Shown here: positions 25,948 to 34,481 of the stretch, piece after piece | Layout: each line of letters begins with the position of its first letter | How positions within the stretch are numbered: the stretch's first letter is position 1 | Origin: Uliginosibacterium paludis | GTDB lineage: Bacteria; Pseudomonadota; Gammaproteobacteria; Burkholderiales; Rhodocyclaceae | Direction of reading: 5' to 3' | DNA: 64,000 nt | NCBI RefSeq assembly: GCF_039631355.1 | Contig: NZ_JBDIVF010000002.1 | Span: 750,084 to 814,083, forward strand | The notes under the pieces: model-generated | The model's input: the letters and a program-made list of their open reading frames with translations, nothing else | Told to the model about the DNA's origin: nothing | Databases searched by the model: none | Program-made: the position numbers and the translations under genes

Positions 25948-26808
25948 TCATTGCGCGGCAGCGGCGGCCAATGCTGATGGCATCGGTGATTGTGCGCCCT
26001 GCAGTGGCCAGCCCGCGGTGCGGGCGTGCATCTCGATCGCAGCGATGCGGGCGGCATTGTCGGGATGGCTGTTGAACCATTCCGGCGCGCGGAGGCCGTG
26101 CTCCTTTTCCAGCAGTTCGAACAGTGAGGCCGCGCCAGCCACATGGCCGTAGAGCGCCTGCAGCGCGTGCAGGCCGAGCTGGTCGGCTTCGCGCTCCTGA
26201 TCCCGGCTGAAACCGAGTGCGCTGGTCAGCCCCGCCTGGCTGAGCGCGCCGCTGGCCGGATCATCCTGGCCGGTGCCGGTCAGCACGCCCAGCGCCAGGC
26301 TGACCAGCAGGCCGCGTCCGATGCTGCGGATGACATGGCGCTGGCGGACATGCCCGATCTCGTGCGCCAACACCATGGCCAGCGCGTTTTCGCTGGGCAA
26401 GGCGTCGAGCAGCCCCCGGGTGACGAACACATGGCCGCCCAGCGTGGCGAAGGCATTGCGCTCCGCACTGTCGGCCAGGTGAAGGGTGATCCGCATGCCC
26501 TCCGGCAGCGGATCTGCCTTGACCAGCCGGTCGGCCAGCTTCTGCAGGGCCTCGCGCGCGGGGCTGTCGGCCGCTTCGCGCAGCGGACTGGCCACGCTGG
26601 CCGCGAGCCGGGTTTCGAAGGAAAACGGAATCAGCGCGCCCATCCATTGTCCTGCCCAGCCCAGCGCGAACACGATGACCAGCACCAGCGCCACCGCGCC
26701 GGTGCCGAGCCAGGCGAATTCACGCAGCGGATGTTCTTCCGACGCGTTGATGCCTTCCGGGAGCTCGGGATTGCTGTAGCGCGGGTCCGCTCCGCCCTGC
26801 AGGCTCAT
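25948..26808 (-). CDS. M48-family membrane-anchored metalloprotease
   Basis: A 286-residue zinc peptidase from the ATG at 26808, which overlaps the upstream stop as ATGA. One transmembrane segment at about 25-48 (LGTGAVALVLVIVFALGWAG) anchors the protein. The peptidase domain has HEIGH in VLAHEIGHVRQRHVIRSIGRG and the downstream Glu in GFSRDQEREADQLGLHAL, the third zinc ligand. The tail NSHPDNAARIAAIEMHA also fits M48 and BepA/YggG-like proteases. It probably acts in periplasmic protein quality control. The two genes upstream encode YbjQ-like proteins. Confidence 0.9.
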   Translation of the reverse strand: MSLQGGADPRYSNPELPEGINASEEHPLREFAWLGTGAVALVLVIVFALGWAGQWMGALIPFSFETRLAASVASPLREAADSPAREALQKLADRLVKADPLPEGMRITLHLADSAERNAFATLGGHVFVTRGLLDALPSENALAMVLAHEIGHVRQRHVIRSIGRGLLVSLALGVLTGTGQDDPASGALSQAGLTSALGFSRDQEREADQLGLHALQALYGHVAGAASLFELLEKEHGLRAPEWFNSHPDNAARIAAIEMHARTAGWPLQGAQSPMPSALAAAAAQ

Positions 26809-27266
26809 CGGCGGGGGATCAGCGCGGTGCCGTAGGCCAGCACCTCGACGCATTTCACGCCGTCTTTGGTGCCGGACGAAATCGGGCAGGTGGCGAACTT
26901 AACGTTGCAGACCTGGATGGCGCCCTTGCGCATAGCCTCTTCCTTCATCCGCAACACGGCTTCGCGGCGGGCGCGATCGAGCAGGGTTTCGTAGCTGCCG
27001 AGGCGACCACCGAAAATCATGCGCAGGCCGGCGACGAAGCGCTTGAAGTAATCCACCGAGATCACGGCCGAGCCGCTGACCAGCCGGCTTGCGGGCGCCG
27101 GATGCATCGGTGGCGGCAGGCGCTCCGAGAAGACGAGGATCTTCGCCAGGGCTTTTTCACGCGCGCGGATCGAGCGGTAGTGGCTGGATTCGGCCAGCCT
27201 GCCGGCGATGAAACCCACCAGCAGCAGGACGAGGAAAAGGATGAGGTTGAGAATCTGCCCGGTCAT
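26805..27266 (-). CDS. YbjQ-like (UPF0145/DUF74) protein with N-terminal membrane anchor
   Basis: A 153-residue protein. The start at 27266 has an excellent GGAGG six bases upstream. Residues 1-23 are hydrophobic (LNLILFLVLLLVGFIAG), giving a single anchor. From about 60 a YbjQ domain follows: FKRFVAGLRMIFGGRLGSYETLLDRARREAVLRMKEEA and AYGTALIPRR, with an inserted Cys-containing segment VCNVKFATCPISSG where typical YbjQ proteins have NVRF-S. YbjQ proteins form pentamers of unknown role. Its stop overlaps the protease start by four bases, so the two are coupled. Confidence 0.85.
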   Translation of the reverse strand: MTGQILNLILFLVLLLVGFIAGRLAESSHYRSIRAREKALAKILVFSERLPPPMHPAPASRLVSGSAVISVDYFKRFVAGLRMIFGGRLGSYETLLDRARREAVLRMKEEAMRKGAIQVCNVKFATCPISSGTKDGVKCVEVLAYGTALIPRR

Positions 27267-27297
27267 CGCATGCCTCCGGCAAGGGGTGTGAGGCGGC

Positions 27298-27612
27298 TCA
27301 TTCCAGCACCACGGCGGTGCCGTAGGCAAAGAGCTCGGCCGCACCCTGGGCGACGGAAGAGGTGGAGAAGCGCACGTTCAGCACCGCGTTGGCGCCGATG
27401 GATTCGGCCTGCGCGGTCATCCGCTCGACGGCCTCCCGGCGTGCATCTTCGAGCAGTTCGGTGTAACCCTTGAGCTCGCCACCGACGATGTTCTTCAGGC
27501 TCGCCATCAGATCGCGGCCGATATGCTTGGCGCGGACGGTGCTGCCCTGAACCAGGCCGAGATGTTTCACCACGGTCTTGCCGGGAACGATTTCCATGTT
27601 GCTGATGAGCAT
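27298..27612 (-). CDS. YbjQ family (UPF0145) protein
   Basis: A 104-residue soluble YbjQ protein of standard length. It begins MLISNMEIVPGKTVVKHLGLVQGSTVRAKHIGRD, then FKNIVGGELK-like text (LKNIVGGELKGYTELLEDARREAVERM), and ends NAVLNVRFSTSSVAQGAAELFAYGTAVVLE. The start at 27612 has TGGAG upstream; the longer open frame before it does not resemble the family. It is the first gene of a three-gene minus-strand operon with the anchored YbjQ-like protein (31-base gap) and the M48 protease. Confidence 0.92.
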   Translation of the reverse strand: MLISNMEIVPGKTVVKHLGLVQGSTVRAKHIGRDLMASLKNIVGGELKGYTELLEDARREAVERMTAQAESIGANAVLNVRFSTSSVAQGAAELFAYGTAVVLE

Positions 27613-27814
27613 GCAGGTCTCCAGAGAGGGGCAGGGTAAGGATGTGAAGAATTGTAAAGCCAGTGGAGGGGTTTCCGGACCGGAAACCCGGTTCGCGAGC
27701 GGGTGGCCGACAAACGTTCGCACCGCCTTGCAGCCTTTGAGGTCCGAATGCCGTATGCTTCAAGGCCCTCCGCGTCGTCTTCGGGCGCGGACTCAAACAG
27801 TCAAAGGAAGATCG

Positions 27815-28552
27815 ATGAAAAAATTCGCTTTCGCGCTGGCAAGCATCGTGCTGGTGCCGGCGGTATTCGCGGCCGACATGACCGACGAGCAGAAAACCTT
27901 CTACGCGCTCGGTACCGTGCTGGGTCAGCAGGTGTCCAATTCCTTCAATGCCACGCCGGCCGAGCTGGAATTCATCAAGAAGGGCATGACCGACGCCGCT
28001 TCCGGCACCAAGTCTGCCGTCGAGATGGAAACCTACGGTCCCAAGATCCAGCAGCTGGCCCAGGCCCGTGCCGCCGTGCGCGCCGAGAAGACCAAGGCTG
28101 AAGGCAAGGCCTTCGCCGACAAGGCTGCGCAGGAAAAGGGCGCGGTGAAGACCGCTTCCGGCCTGATCTACATCCCGGTCAAGGAAGGCACCGGCGCGTC
28201 GCCCGCTGCGACCGATATCGTCAAGGTGCACTATCGCGGCACCCTGCCTGACGGCAAGGAGTTCGATTCCTCCTATTCCCGCAACGAGCCGGCCCAGTTC
28301 CCGCTTGGTGGCGTGATCAAGTGCTGGACCGAAGGTGTCGCCAAGATGAAGGTGGGCGGCAAGGCCAAGCTGATCTGCCCGCCGGCCATCGCCTATGGCG
28401 ACCAGGGCACCCCGGGCGGTCCGATTCCGCCGTCCGCCACGCTGGCTTTCGAGGTGGAGCTCCTCGAAGTGACCAAGCCGGAAGCGCCGAAGCCCGCCGC
28501 CGCCAAGCCGGCTGCCAAGGCTGCCGCCTCCAAGGACAGCAGCAAGAAGTAA
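27815..28552 (+). CDS. Secreted FKBP-type peptidyl-prolyl cis-trans isomerase (FkpA/Mip-like)
   Basis: A 245-residue periplasmic folding catalyst. AAGGAAG precedes the ATG. The signal peptide ends VFAA near residue 19. An N-terminal dimerisation domain (FYALGTVLGQQVSNSF, then helices to about 110) resembles Mip and FkpA. The FKBP domain at about 115-220 has VKVHYRGTLPDGKEFDSSYSRNEPAQFPLGGVIKCWTEGVAKMKVGGKAKLICPPAIAYGDQG in consecutive segments. A Lys/Ala/Pro-rich tail of about 25 residues ends the protein and is not part of the fold. A UUCG-type terminator follows. Confidence 0.94.
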   Translation: MKKFAFALASIVLVPAVFAADMTDEQKTFYALGTVLGQQVSNSFNATPAELEFIKKGMTDAASGTKSAVEMETYGPKIQQLAQARAAVRAEKTKAEGKAFADKAAQEKGAVKTASGLIYIPVKEGTGASPAATDIVKVHYRGTLPDGKEFDSSYSRNEPAQFPLGGVIKCWTEGVAKMKVGGKAKLICPPAIAYGDQGTPGGPIPPSATLAFEVELLEVTKPEAPKPAAAKPAAKAAASKDSSKK

Positions 28553-28580
28553 GCACCAGTGTTGTAACGGTGTTGCAAGG

Positions 28581-28604
28581 AAGCCGCCTTCGGGCGGCTT
28601 TTTT
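28581..28604 (+). terminator. Intrinsic terminator with UUCG loop after the FKBP gene
   Basis: AAGCCGCC and GGCGGCTT enclose a TTCG tetraloop, followed by TTTT. Confidence 0.94.
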
Positions 28605-28695
28605 GCGTCATGCGTTTGGAAGGCGGGTTTTGCACAGTTGCGGCAGGGGGCCGACACGGTAAGCTGGTGGCGAACATTTCAAGTGCGGACAGGCA

Positions 28696-31600
28696 ATGAT
28701 GGGGCGTGAGCATCGACTTGCGGCGTGGTGGGCAGCTGCGGCTGCCGCACTGGTGATTTTCAGCGCCGGACGGGCACACGGACTGGATCCCGTTTGCAGC
28801 GTGCTCGCGGCGGCGCTGCCGCTGCCGGCCCTGTTGCTGCGGTATTGCCTGAACCTGCGTCGCGAGCTGGCGCAGGCCCATGCTGCCCTGGCGCTGGGCG
28901 AGCTGCCCTATCTGGTGCAGACGGCGTGCGGCCGTCTGAGTGCCTGCAACGAGCGTTTCGCGGCGCTGCTGGGCCGGCCACGCCACACCCTGCTCGACGC
29001 GCCGGCCAGCGAAGTCCTGCCGCCTGACTGGACGCCGGCACGCGAGCGTCTGTGCGCGGCGCTGCTGGCGGGCAGGGCGCCGGAAGAAGAGCAGGTCTGG
29101 CTCGAGCGTCCGGGCCATGCGCCGGCCCTGTATGCGCTGCGTGGGCAGCTGCTCGATGGCGCCGCTCGCCGGCCGCAGATCCTGCTGTTGCTGAGCGATT
29201 GCAGCCGCGAGGCCGGTGCCGCGCAGGCACAGATCGAGGCCCTGGCCCGCAGCCGGCGCTTCGTGCAGAGCCTGATCGACGTGATTCCGCATCCGGTGTT
29301 CGTGCGTGATGCCGAGGGCCATTACCTGATGGCGAACCAGGCCCACGCGCGGGCGCTGGGCGTGCCGATGCATGCGGTGACCGGCCGCATGCCGGCGGAA
29401 TTGCCGCCTTCGCCGGTACATGTGCTGGATGACGGCGAGGATCGCGCCGTACTCGCCGGGCAATGCCTCACGCGCGAAGTGCATGTGGATCTGCCCGAAC
29501 TCGAGCCCTGGCGCGACATGCTGCTCAGCAAGGGCGCCTGCGAAGGCATGAGCGGCAAGCCGGTGATCGTGGGAGCCTGCTTTGACCTGTCGCGCTGGCG
29601 GGATGCCGAGCGCGCGCTGCAGCGTGCCCTGGAGCGCGAACAGGCGCGCAGCGCACGCGTGCAGGCCTATGTGCAGCGGCTGATCGACATGATTCCGCAG
29701 CCGGTGTACGTGAAGGACGCGCAGAGCAATTACCTGCTGGTCAATGACGCCTTCTGCCGCGAGCGCCGGCGCAGCCGCGACGAGCTGGTCGGCCATTCCT
29801 CGCATGGTTTTGCACCGGACCGCGAACTGGCGCGGCGCATCAGCGACGAGGACCAGCGCGTGCTGGCCGGCGAGACGATCAGCAAGGAAGAATGCCTGCC
29901 GCACATGTACACCGGCGAAGAGCGCTTCCGGCTCATCAGCAAGGGTGCCTGCCTGGATGCCGATGGCCAGCCGGTGATCGTCGGCTCCAATTTCGATGTG
30001 ACGCCTTGGCGGCAGGCCGAGCGGGCGGTGGCCCGGACGCGCGACTTCCTCCAGACCATGTTCGAGGCCATGCCCAACCCCGTGCTGGTCAAGGATGAAG
30101 CCCTGCGCTACCTGATGGTCAATCGCGCGGCGCTGGCGCTTGTGCCGCAGGTGGGGGATTTCACCGGCCGCTCGCTGGCTGACCTGATCGGCGAGGAAGA
30201 GGCCGCGCCGATCAACCGCGACGAGCTGGCCTTGCTCGCCAAGCCCGATGGCAGCCAGATCCAGGGCGAGTTCGTGCTCCGCAACGGCGTGGCCGGGCCC
30301 CGTCACTTCCTCACTCACAAGGTCACCGGTCGTGGCGCCAACGGCGAGCGCGTGCTCCTGGTGGTGCTGACCGACGTGACCGATCTTCAGCATGCCCAGG
30401 AACGTCTGCAGCAGGCCTTCGAGCGCGAAACCCTGAGGCGCGAGCGCACCCAGGATTTCTTCCAGCGCCTGATCGACATGATTCCCGAGCCGGTCTATGT
30501 GAAGTCGGCCGACAGTCGCTATCTCATGGTCAATGACGCCTTCGCGCGGGACTTCCGCCAGCCCAAGGCCTCGATTCCCGGCATGGACTCGATCGCCCGG
30601 GTGGGCGAGAACGAGCCGGATGTCGGTGACATGGTGCGCAAGGAAGACCTCGAGGTGCTGGCCGGTGCCCGCATCCTCAAGGAAGACCACCGCCCCTGGC
30701 TGCTCACCGGCAAGGAGCGTCATCGCGTGGTCAGCAAGGGTGCCTGTCTGGACGCCGATGGCCGACCGGTGATCGTGGTCGCGAGCTTCGACGTGACCCG
30801 CTGGTACCAGGCCGAGCGCGAGCTCAAGGAAGCCCTCGATCGCGAGGTGGCCCGGCGCGAGCGCACCCAGGCCTTCGTCCAGCAACTGATCGACCTGATT
30901 CCCCAGCCGGTCTATGTGAAGGATGCGCAGAGCCGTTTCCTGCTCGTCAACGACGCTCACCTGCGCGAGCTGGGCCGGGCACGCGAGGATCTGATCGGCC
31001 TGCACTCCTATGCCTGGGTCAAGGATTCCAACCCCGACCTCGTCCGGCTCGTGCAGGAGGAAGATGCCGCCGTGCTGGCGGGCGAAGTCATCATCAAGGA
31101 AGAGCACCGGCTCGATGGCCCGGCCGGGCCCGAGCGCCATCGTCTGGTCTCCAAGGGCAGCTGTCTCGATGCGGAGGGCAATCCGGTCATCGTGGTCGCC
31201 AACTTCAACATCACGCGCTGGCTGCAGGCCGAGCGTGAGCTGACCGAGGCGCTGGAGCGCGAGCAGCACAATCACGAACTGACCCAGCGCTACATCCAGC
31301 GCCTGATCGACGTGATTCCCTACCCGGTGTATGTGAAGGATGCGCAGAGCCGTTTCCTGCTCGTCAACGATGCCTTTGCGCGGGACCGCAAGCTGAGCAA
31401 GACCGAGCTCGAGGGCATGCCCTCGGTGCATATCTGCCGGGGTGACCCGAAGGGGGCCATCCTCAGCCTGGACGAGGATCGCGAAGTGCTGGCCGGCGGC
31501 GAAATGGTGGTCAAGGAAGAACACAAGCCGCATCCGGTCTCGGGTGAGGATCGCTATCGCGTCATTTCCAAGGCCTCCTGCGAAGACGCGGCCGGCCGCG

Positions 31601-32817
31601 CCGTGATCGTGGTCTCGGTGTTCGACGTGACGCCCTGGCGCCTGGCCGAACGCCAGCTGGCCGAGGCCCTGAGCCGGGAAACGGCGCGTCGCGAACGTAT
31701 CCAGCAGTATGTGCAGCGCCTGATCGACGTGATCCCGCAGCCGGTTTACGTGAAGGATGCGAAGAGCTGCTATCTGATGGTGAATACCGCGTTCGCGAAG
31801 GATCGCGGCATGCCGCGCGAGCACCTGATCGGCCGGCCTTCGGCGGTGAATCCGGTGACGTCCGGCATCGTGTTTGCCGAAGATGCCGAAGTGCTGGCGG
31901 GCCACTCGGTGCTCAAGGAAGAATTCCGTCCGCATCCGGTCACCGGGCACCCGCGCTACCGCGTGATCGCCAAGGGCAGCTGTCTGGATGACGAGGGCCG
32001 GCCAGTGATCGTGGGCGCCAACTTCGATGTTACGCCCTGGCGCCTGGCCGAGATGCGGCTCTCGGCCGCCAAGGACGAAGCCGAGCGGGCCAACGCTGCC
32101 AAGTCGCTGTTCCTGACCAATATGTCACATGAATTGCGCACGCCGATGCACGGCATCCTGAGCTTTGCACGGCTGGGCGTCGAGCGCAGCGACTCGGCCA
32201 CGCCGGAACGCCTGCAGGGCTATTTCAGCCGCATCGTGGCCAGCGGCGAGCGGCTCATGGGGCTGCTCGACGACCTGCTCGACCTGGCCAAGCTCGAATC
32301 CGGCCGCATGGAGATGAGTCTTGCCCGGCGTGATGTCTTCCCGCTGGTACAGCAGGTGGTCGATGAGTTCGAGGCGCTTGCCGCCAACACCGGCATTGCG
32401 GTGAAGGTTGCGGGGCCTTCGCCGGCCATGGCGATCGTGGATGCCAAGCTGTTCGCCCAGGTGGTGCGCAACCTGCTCTCCAACGCGCTCAAGTTCTCGC
32501 AGCAGGCGGGCGAGGTACGCATCGAGCTCGACGTAGCGCGGATGGAATCCGGTCGCGCCGGCATGCCGGGTCACGGCATGGCACTGGAACTGCGTGTCTC
32601 CGATCGCGGGCCGGGCATTCCGGATGACGAACTCGAATCGGTGTTCAACAAGTTCGTGCAGAGCAGCCACACCCGCAGCGGCGCCGGCGGCACCGGGCTG
32701 GGCCTGGCGATCTGCCGTGAAATCGTCAGCGCGCACCATGGTCTCATCTATGCGCGCAACCGCATGGGCGGCGGCGCCGAGTTCGTGGTCCGCCTGCCGG
32801 CTGGGCTGGCGGACTGA
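28696..32817 (+). CDS. Multi-PAS sensor histidine kinase
   Basis: A 1373-residue two-component sensor. Two hydrophobic segments lie in residues 8-55, then a divergent PAS domain (about 65-175). Seven similar PAS units follow, starting near residues 186, 323, 449, 586, 725, 865 and 1004, each about 137-140 residues except the third, which is shorter (126). The kinase core has HisKA with His1145 in MSHELRTPMHGIL, and a HATPase with NLLSNALKFS near 1259, RGPGIPDDELESVFNKF and GTGLGLAICREIV. There is no receiver domain and no adjacent response regulator. PAS domains sense redox, light or small ligands; none can be named here. Confidence 0.93.
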   Translation: MMGREHRLAAWWAAAAAALVIFSAGRAHGLDPVCSVLAAALPLPALLLRYCLNLRRELAQAHAALALGELPYLVQTACGRLSACNERFAALLGRPRHTLLDAPASEVLPPDWTPARERLCAALLAGRAPEEEQVWLERPGHAPALYALRGQLLDGAARRPQILLLLSDCSREAGAAQAQIEALARSRRFVQSLIDVIPHPVFVRDAEGHYLMANQAHARALGVPMHAVTGRMPAELPPSPVHVLDDGEDRAVLAGQCLTREVHVDLPELEPWRDMLLSKGACEGMSGKPVIVGACFDLSRWRDAERALQRALEREQARSARVQAYVQRLIDMIPQPVYVKDAQSNYLLVNDAFCRERRRSRDELVGHSSHGFAPDRELARRISDEDQRVLAGETISKEECLPHMYTGEERFRLISKGACLDADGQPVIVGSNFDVTPWRQAERAVARTRDFLQTMFEAMPNPVLVKDEALRYLMVNRAALALVPQVGDFTGRSLADLIGEEEAAPINRDELALLAKPDGSQIQGEFVLRNGVAGPRHFLTHKVTGRGANGERVLLVVLTDVTDLQHAQERLQQAFERETLRRERTQDFFQRLIDMIPEPVYVKSADSRYLMVNDAFARDFRQPKASIPGMDSIARVGENEPDVGDMVRKEDLEVLAGARILKEDHRPWLLTGKERHRVVSKGACLDADGRPVIVVASFDVTRWYQAERELKEALDREVARRERTQAFVQQLIDLIPQPVYVKDAQSRFLLVNDAHLRELGRAREDLIGLHSYAWVKDSNPDLVRLVQEEDAAVLAGEVIIKEEHRLDGPAGPERHRLVSKGSCLDAEGNPVIVVANFNITRWLQAERELTEALEREQHNHELTQRYIQRLIDVIPYPVYVKDAQSRFLLVNDAFARDRKLSKTELEGMPSVHICRGDPKGAILSLDEDREVLAGGEMVVKEEHKPHPVSGEDRYRVISKASCEDAAGRAVIVVSVFDVTPWRLAERQLAEALSRETARRERIQQYVQRLIDVIPQPVYVKDAKSCYLMVNTAFAKDRGMPREHLIGRPSAVNPVTSGIVFAEDAEVLAGHSVLKEEFRPHPVTGHPRYRVIAKGSCLDDEGRPVIVGANFDVTPWRLAEMRLSAAKDEAERANAAKSLFLTNMSHELRTPMHGILSFARLGVERSDSATPERLQGYFSRIVASGERLMGLLDDLLDLAKLESGRMEMSLARRDVFPLVQQVVDEFEALAANTGIAVKVAGPSPAMAIVDAKLFAQVVRNLLSNALKFSQQAGEVRIELDVARMESGRAGMPGHGMALELRVSDRGPGIPDDELESVFNKFVQSSHTRSGAGGTGLGLAICREIVSAHHGLIYARNRMGGGAEFVVRLPAGLAD
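29254..32050 (+). repeat. Tandem PAS-coding direct repeats inside the sensor kinase gene
   Basis: Seven diverged direct repeats with a period near 410-420 bp, starting near 29254, 29665, 30043, 30454, 30871, 31291 and 31708. Each encodes a block beginning like VQRLIDVIPQPVYVKDAQS and ending like GxPVIVxANFDVTxWRxAER. Units 3, 5, 6, 7 and 8 of the protein are the most alike, which suggests in-gene duplication. Confidence 0.85.
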
Positions 32818-32856
32818 GCGCCACGGCAGCCATCGGCGCCGTGGCGGTGGTGGCGA

Positions 32857-33243
32857 TCAGGCCTTCACGAAGAGCGTGACCAGCGGCTCGTCACCGAGCT
32901 GACGGCTCCAGTGCCCGTGAATGGCCGGATCGAAGGTGGCGCCTTCCGGCAGCGTGTCGGCCGAGAAGAAATGCTCGCCCGCCTTGAAGACGCGGCTCGT
33001 GCCGTCGAGCAGACCGATCTCCATGGCACCCGAGAGCACGAACAGCCATTGCGGGGCGCCGGTGCAGTGAACCGGCGCACGGAAACCGACCGGGCTTTCG
33101 CGGAACTGCACGCCGCTGGCTGGCGAAATAGCGGAGAGGCACACTGCCGGCGGATTGCCCTGGTCCAGCGCGATGCTTTCTTCGCGGAAGCGGGCGCGGC
33201 CGTCGGTATCGGTGAAAAGGGTGACCTTGGTGAAGCTGCTCAT
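32857..33243 (-). CDS. Small cupin-domain protein
   Basis: A 128-residue single-cupin protein with a good ribosome site (GAGGAGT) before the ATG at 33243. Cupin motif 1 is seen around RAPVHCTGAPQWLFVLSGAMEIG and motif 2 around FKAGEHFFSADTLPEGATFDPAIHGHWSR. The His and Glu that bind metal in classical cupins are only partly kept, so it may be a binding rather than a catalytic cupin. Ligand unknown. Between this gene and the kinase stop there is a GC-rich 9-bp hairpin at 32819-32846 without a T-tract. Confidence 0.75.
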   Translation of the reverse strand: MSSFTKVTLFTDTDGRARFREESIALDQGNPPAVCLSAISPASGVQFRESPVGFRAPVHCTGAPQWLFVLSGAMEIGLLDGTSRVFKAGEHFFSADTLPEGATFDPAIHGHWSRQLGDEPLVTLFVKA

Positions 33244-33306
33244 GGATGACTCCTCATGCAAAGGGGCTACATGTTAGCCCGTGTGTCGTGATGCGGTGGT
33301 CCGGGC

Positions 33307-34005
33307 TCAGGCCGTCGGCAGTGCGGCCAGGATGTGGCGCACCAGCGACAGGCTGTTGAGGCTGGCGCGCGGCAGGAAGGCTGCGAAACTTTCAGCGGCC
33401 TTGCCATCGGCGCGGTCGGAGATCGTGCGTGCGACCAGGCAGGGCAGCCGGTTGAGGGCGCAGACCTGAGCGACCGCCGCGCCTTCCATTTCGACCCCGT
33501 CGCCGTCGAGTTCGTCGAAGAGGTAGCGATGGCTGTCGAGATCGCGATGGGTAATGAACTGGTCGCCGGTGCAGATCCGCCCGCTGTGCAGTTGGCCTTG
33601 TGGCGGCCGGTAGGTTTGCGCAATCGCCAGCAAGGCCGGATCGGCGGGCAGGAAGCGGTAATCGGTGAAGGGAATCTGGCCGCGCGGAATGCCCAGTCCG
33701 GAGGTGTCCATGTCGTGCTGGACCAGATCGCGACCGAGCAGAGTGTCACCGATGTCGATCGTTTCGCGCAGGCTGCCGGCAATGCCGGTGAAGAGCAGGG
33801 CGCGGGGCTTCCAGGTGTCGATCAGGTTCTGCGTCACCATGGCGGCCATCACCTTGCCGACACCGCTGCGACTGATCAGCACCTCATGCCCGCCGAGCCT
33901 GCCGCGGTGCCGGGCAAAACCGTTCCACTCATGCGTGCTGGTTTCTTCGAGTGCGCCGAGAAAACTCTCGATCTCGTTTTCCATCGCGCCCAGGATGATG
34001 ATCAT
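33307..34005 (-). CDS. 5'-methylthioadenosine/S-adenosylhomocysteine nucleosidase-like protein
   Basis: A 232-residue PNP/UDP phosphorylase-family nucleosidase. It begins MIIILGAMENEIESFLGAL, with the Glu typical of MTA/SAH nucleosidases. The middle has LISRSGVGKVMAAMVTQ, LFTGIAGSLRETIDIGD and DGVEMEGAAVAQVCALN, with the purine-binding MEGAA. The catalytic Asp is in ARTISDRADGKA. It cleaves MTA and SAH to recycle methionine and purine. The start at 34005 is chosen over an upstream one that adds 15 unrelated residues. Confidence 0.9.
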   Translation of the reverse strand: MIIILGAMENEIESFLGALEETSTHEWNGFARHRGRLGGHEVLISRSGVGKVMAAMVTQNLIDTWKPRALLFTGIAGSLRETIDIGDTLLGRDLVQHDMDTSGLGIPRGQIPFTDYRFLPADPALLAIAQTYRPPQGQLHSGRICTGDQFITHRDLDSHRYLFDELDGDGVEMEGAAVAQVCALNRLPCLVARTISDRADGKAAESFAAFLPRASLNSLSLVRHILAALPTA

Positions 34006-34114
34006 GGCGGTGCCCCGTATCGTTCCGTGAAACCCCGCAGTATCGCGCATCCGGACTGGTCGCGGGGCGCGAGCCGTGGCATGCTGGTTCCTGGCTCACC
34101 GCAGGAGGTCGCAC

Positions 34115-34477
34115 ATGGAAAAGGTCGCAGTCATCGGCGCCAGCAACAACCCCGAGCGCTATTCCAACAAGGCCATGAAAATGCTGGCGGAATACGGACA
34201 CCAGACCTTTCCGGTGGCTCCGGCGCTCAGCGAGGTCGAAGGCCGGAGGGCGGTCGCGAGCCCGGCTGATCTGGCCGAGAAGGTTGATACGGTCACGATG
34301 TATGTAGGGCCGGCGCGTCAGGCCGAGCTGCTCGACGCCATTGTGGCGCTCGCCCCCCGGCGCGTGATCTTCAATCCCGGCACCGAGAATCCGGAAGCCT
34401 ACGCCCGGCTGGACGCTGCCGGCATTCCCCATCTGGAAGCCTGCACCCTGGTGCTGCTGCGGACCGGGCAGTTCTGA
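34115..34477 (+). CDS. CoA-binding domain protein (YccU-like)
   Basis: A 120-residue Rossmann-fold protein, with GCAGGAGG before the ATG at 34115. It begins VAVIGASNNPERYSNKAMKMLAEYGHQTFPV, the nucleotide or CoA-binding loop of the CoA_binding_2 family. The middle has DTVTMYVGPARQAELLDAI and RVIFNPGTENPEAYARLDAAGIPHLEACTLVLL, ending like YccU. The cellular role of this family is unproven. It is convergent with the DUF2214 gene, only four bases apart. Confidence 0.9.
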   Translation: MEKVAVIGASNNPERYSNKAMKMLAEYGHQTFPVAPALSEVEGRRAVASPADLAEKVDTVTMYVGPARQAELLDAIVALAPRRVIFNPGTENPEAYARLDAAGIPHLEACTLVLLRTGQF

Positions 34478-34481
34478 GGAT

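Noticed and set aside
28393..31950. A 1185-codon open frame opposite the sensor kinase
   Set aside because: It is antisense to a clear PAS-kinase. Its long length follows from high GC and repeated codon pattern; it has no start signal, and its apparent repeats mirror the PAS units.
29254..32050. Regular repeats as a CRISPR-like array
   Set aside because: Period is near 415 bp and the repeats are in-frame coding PAS units.
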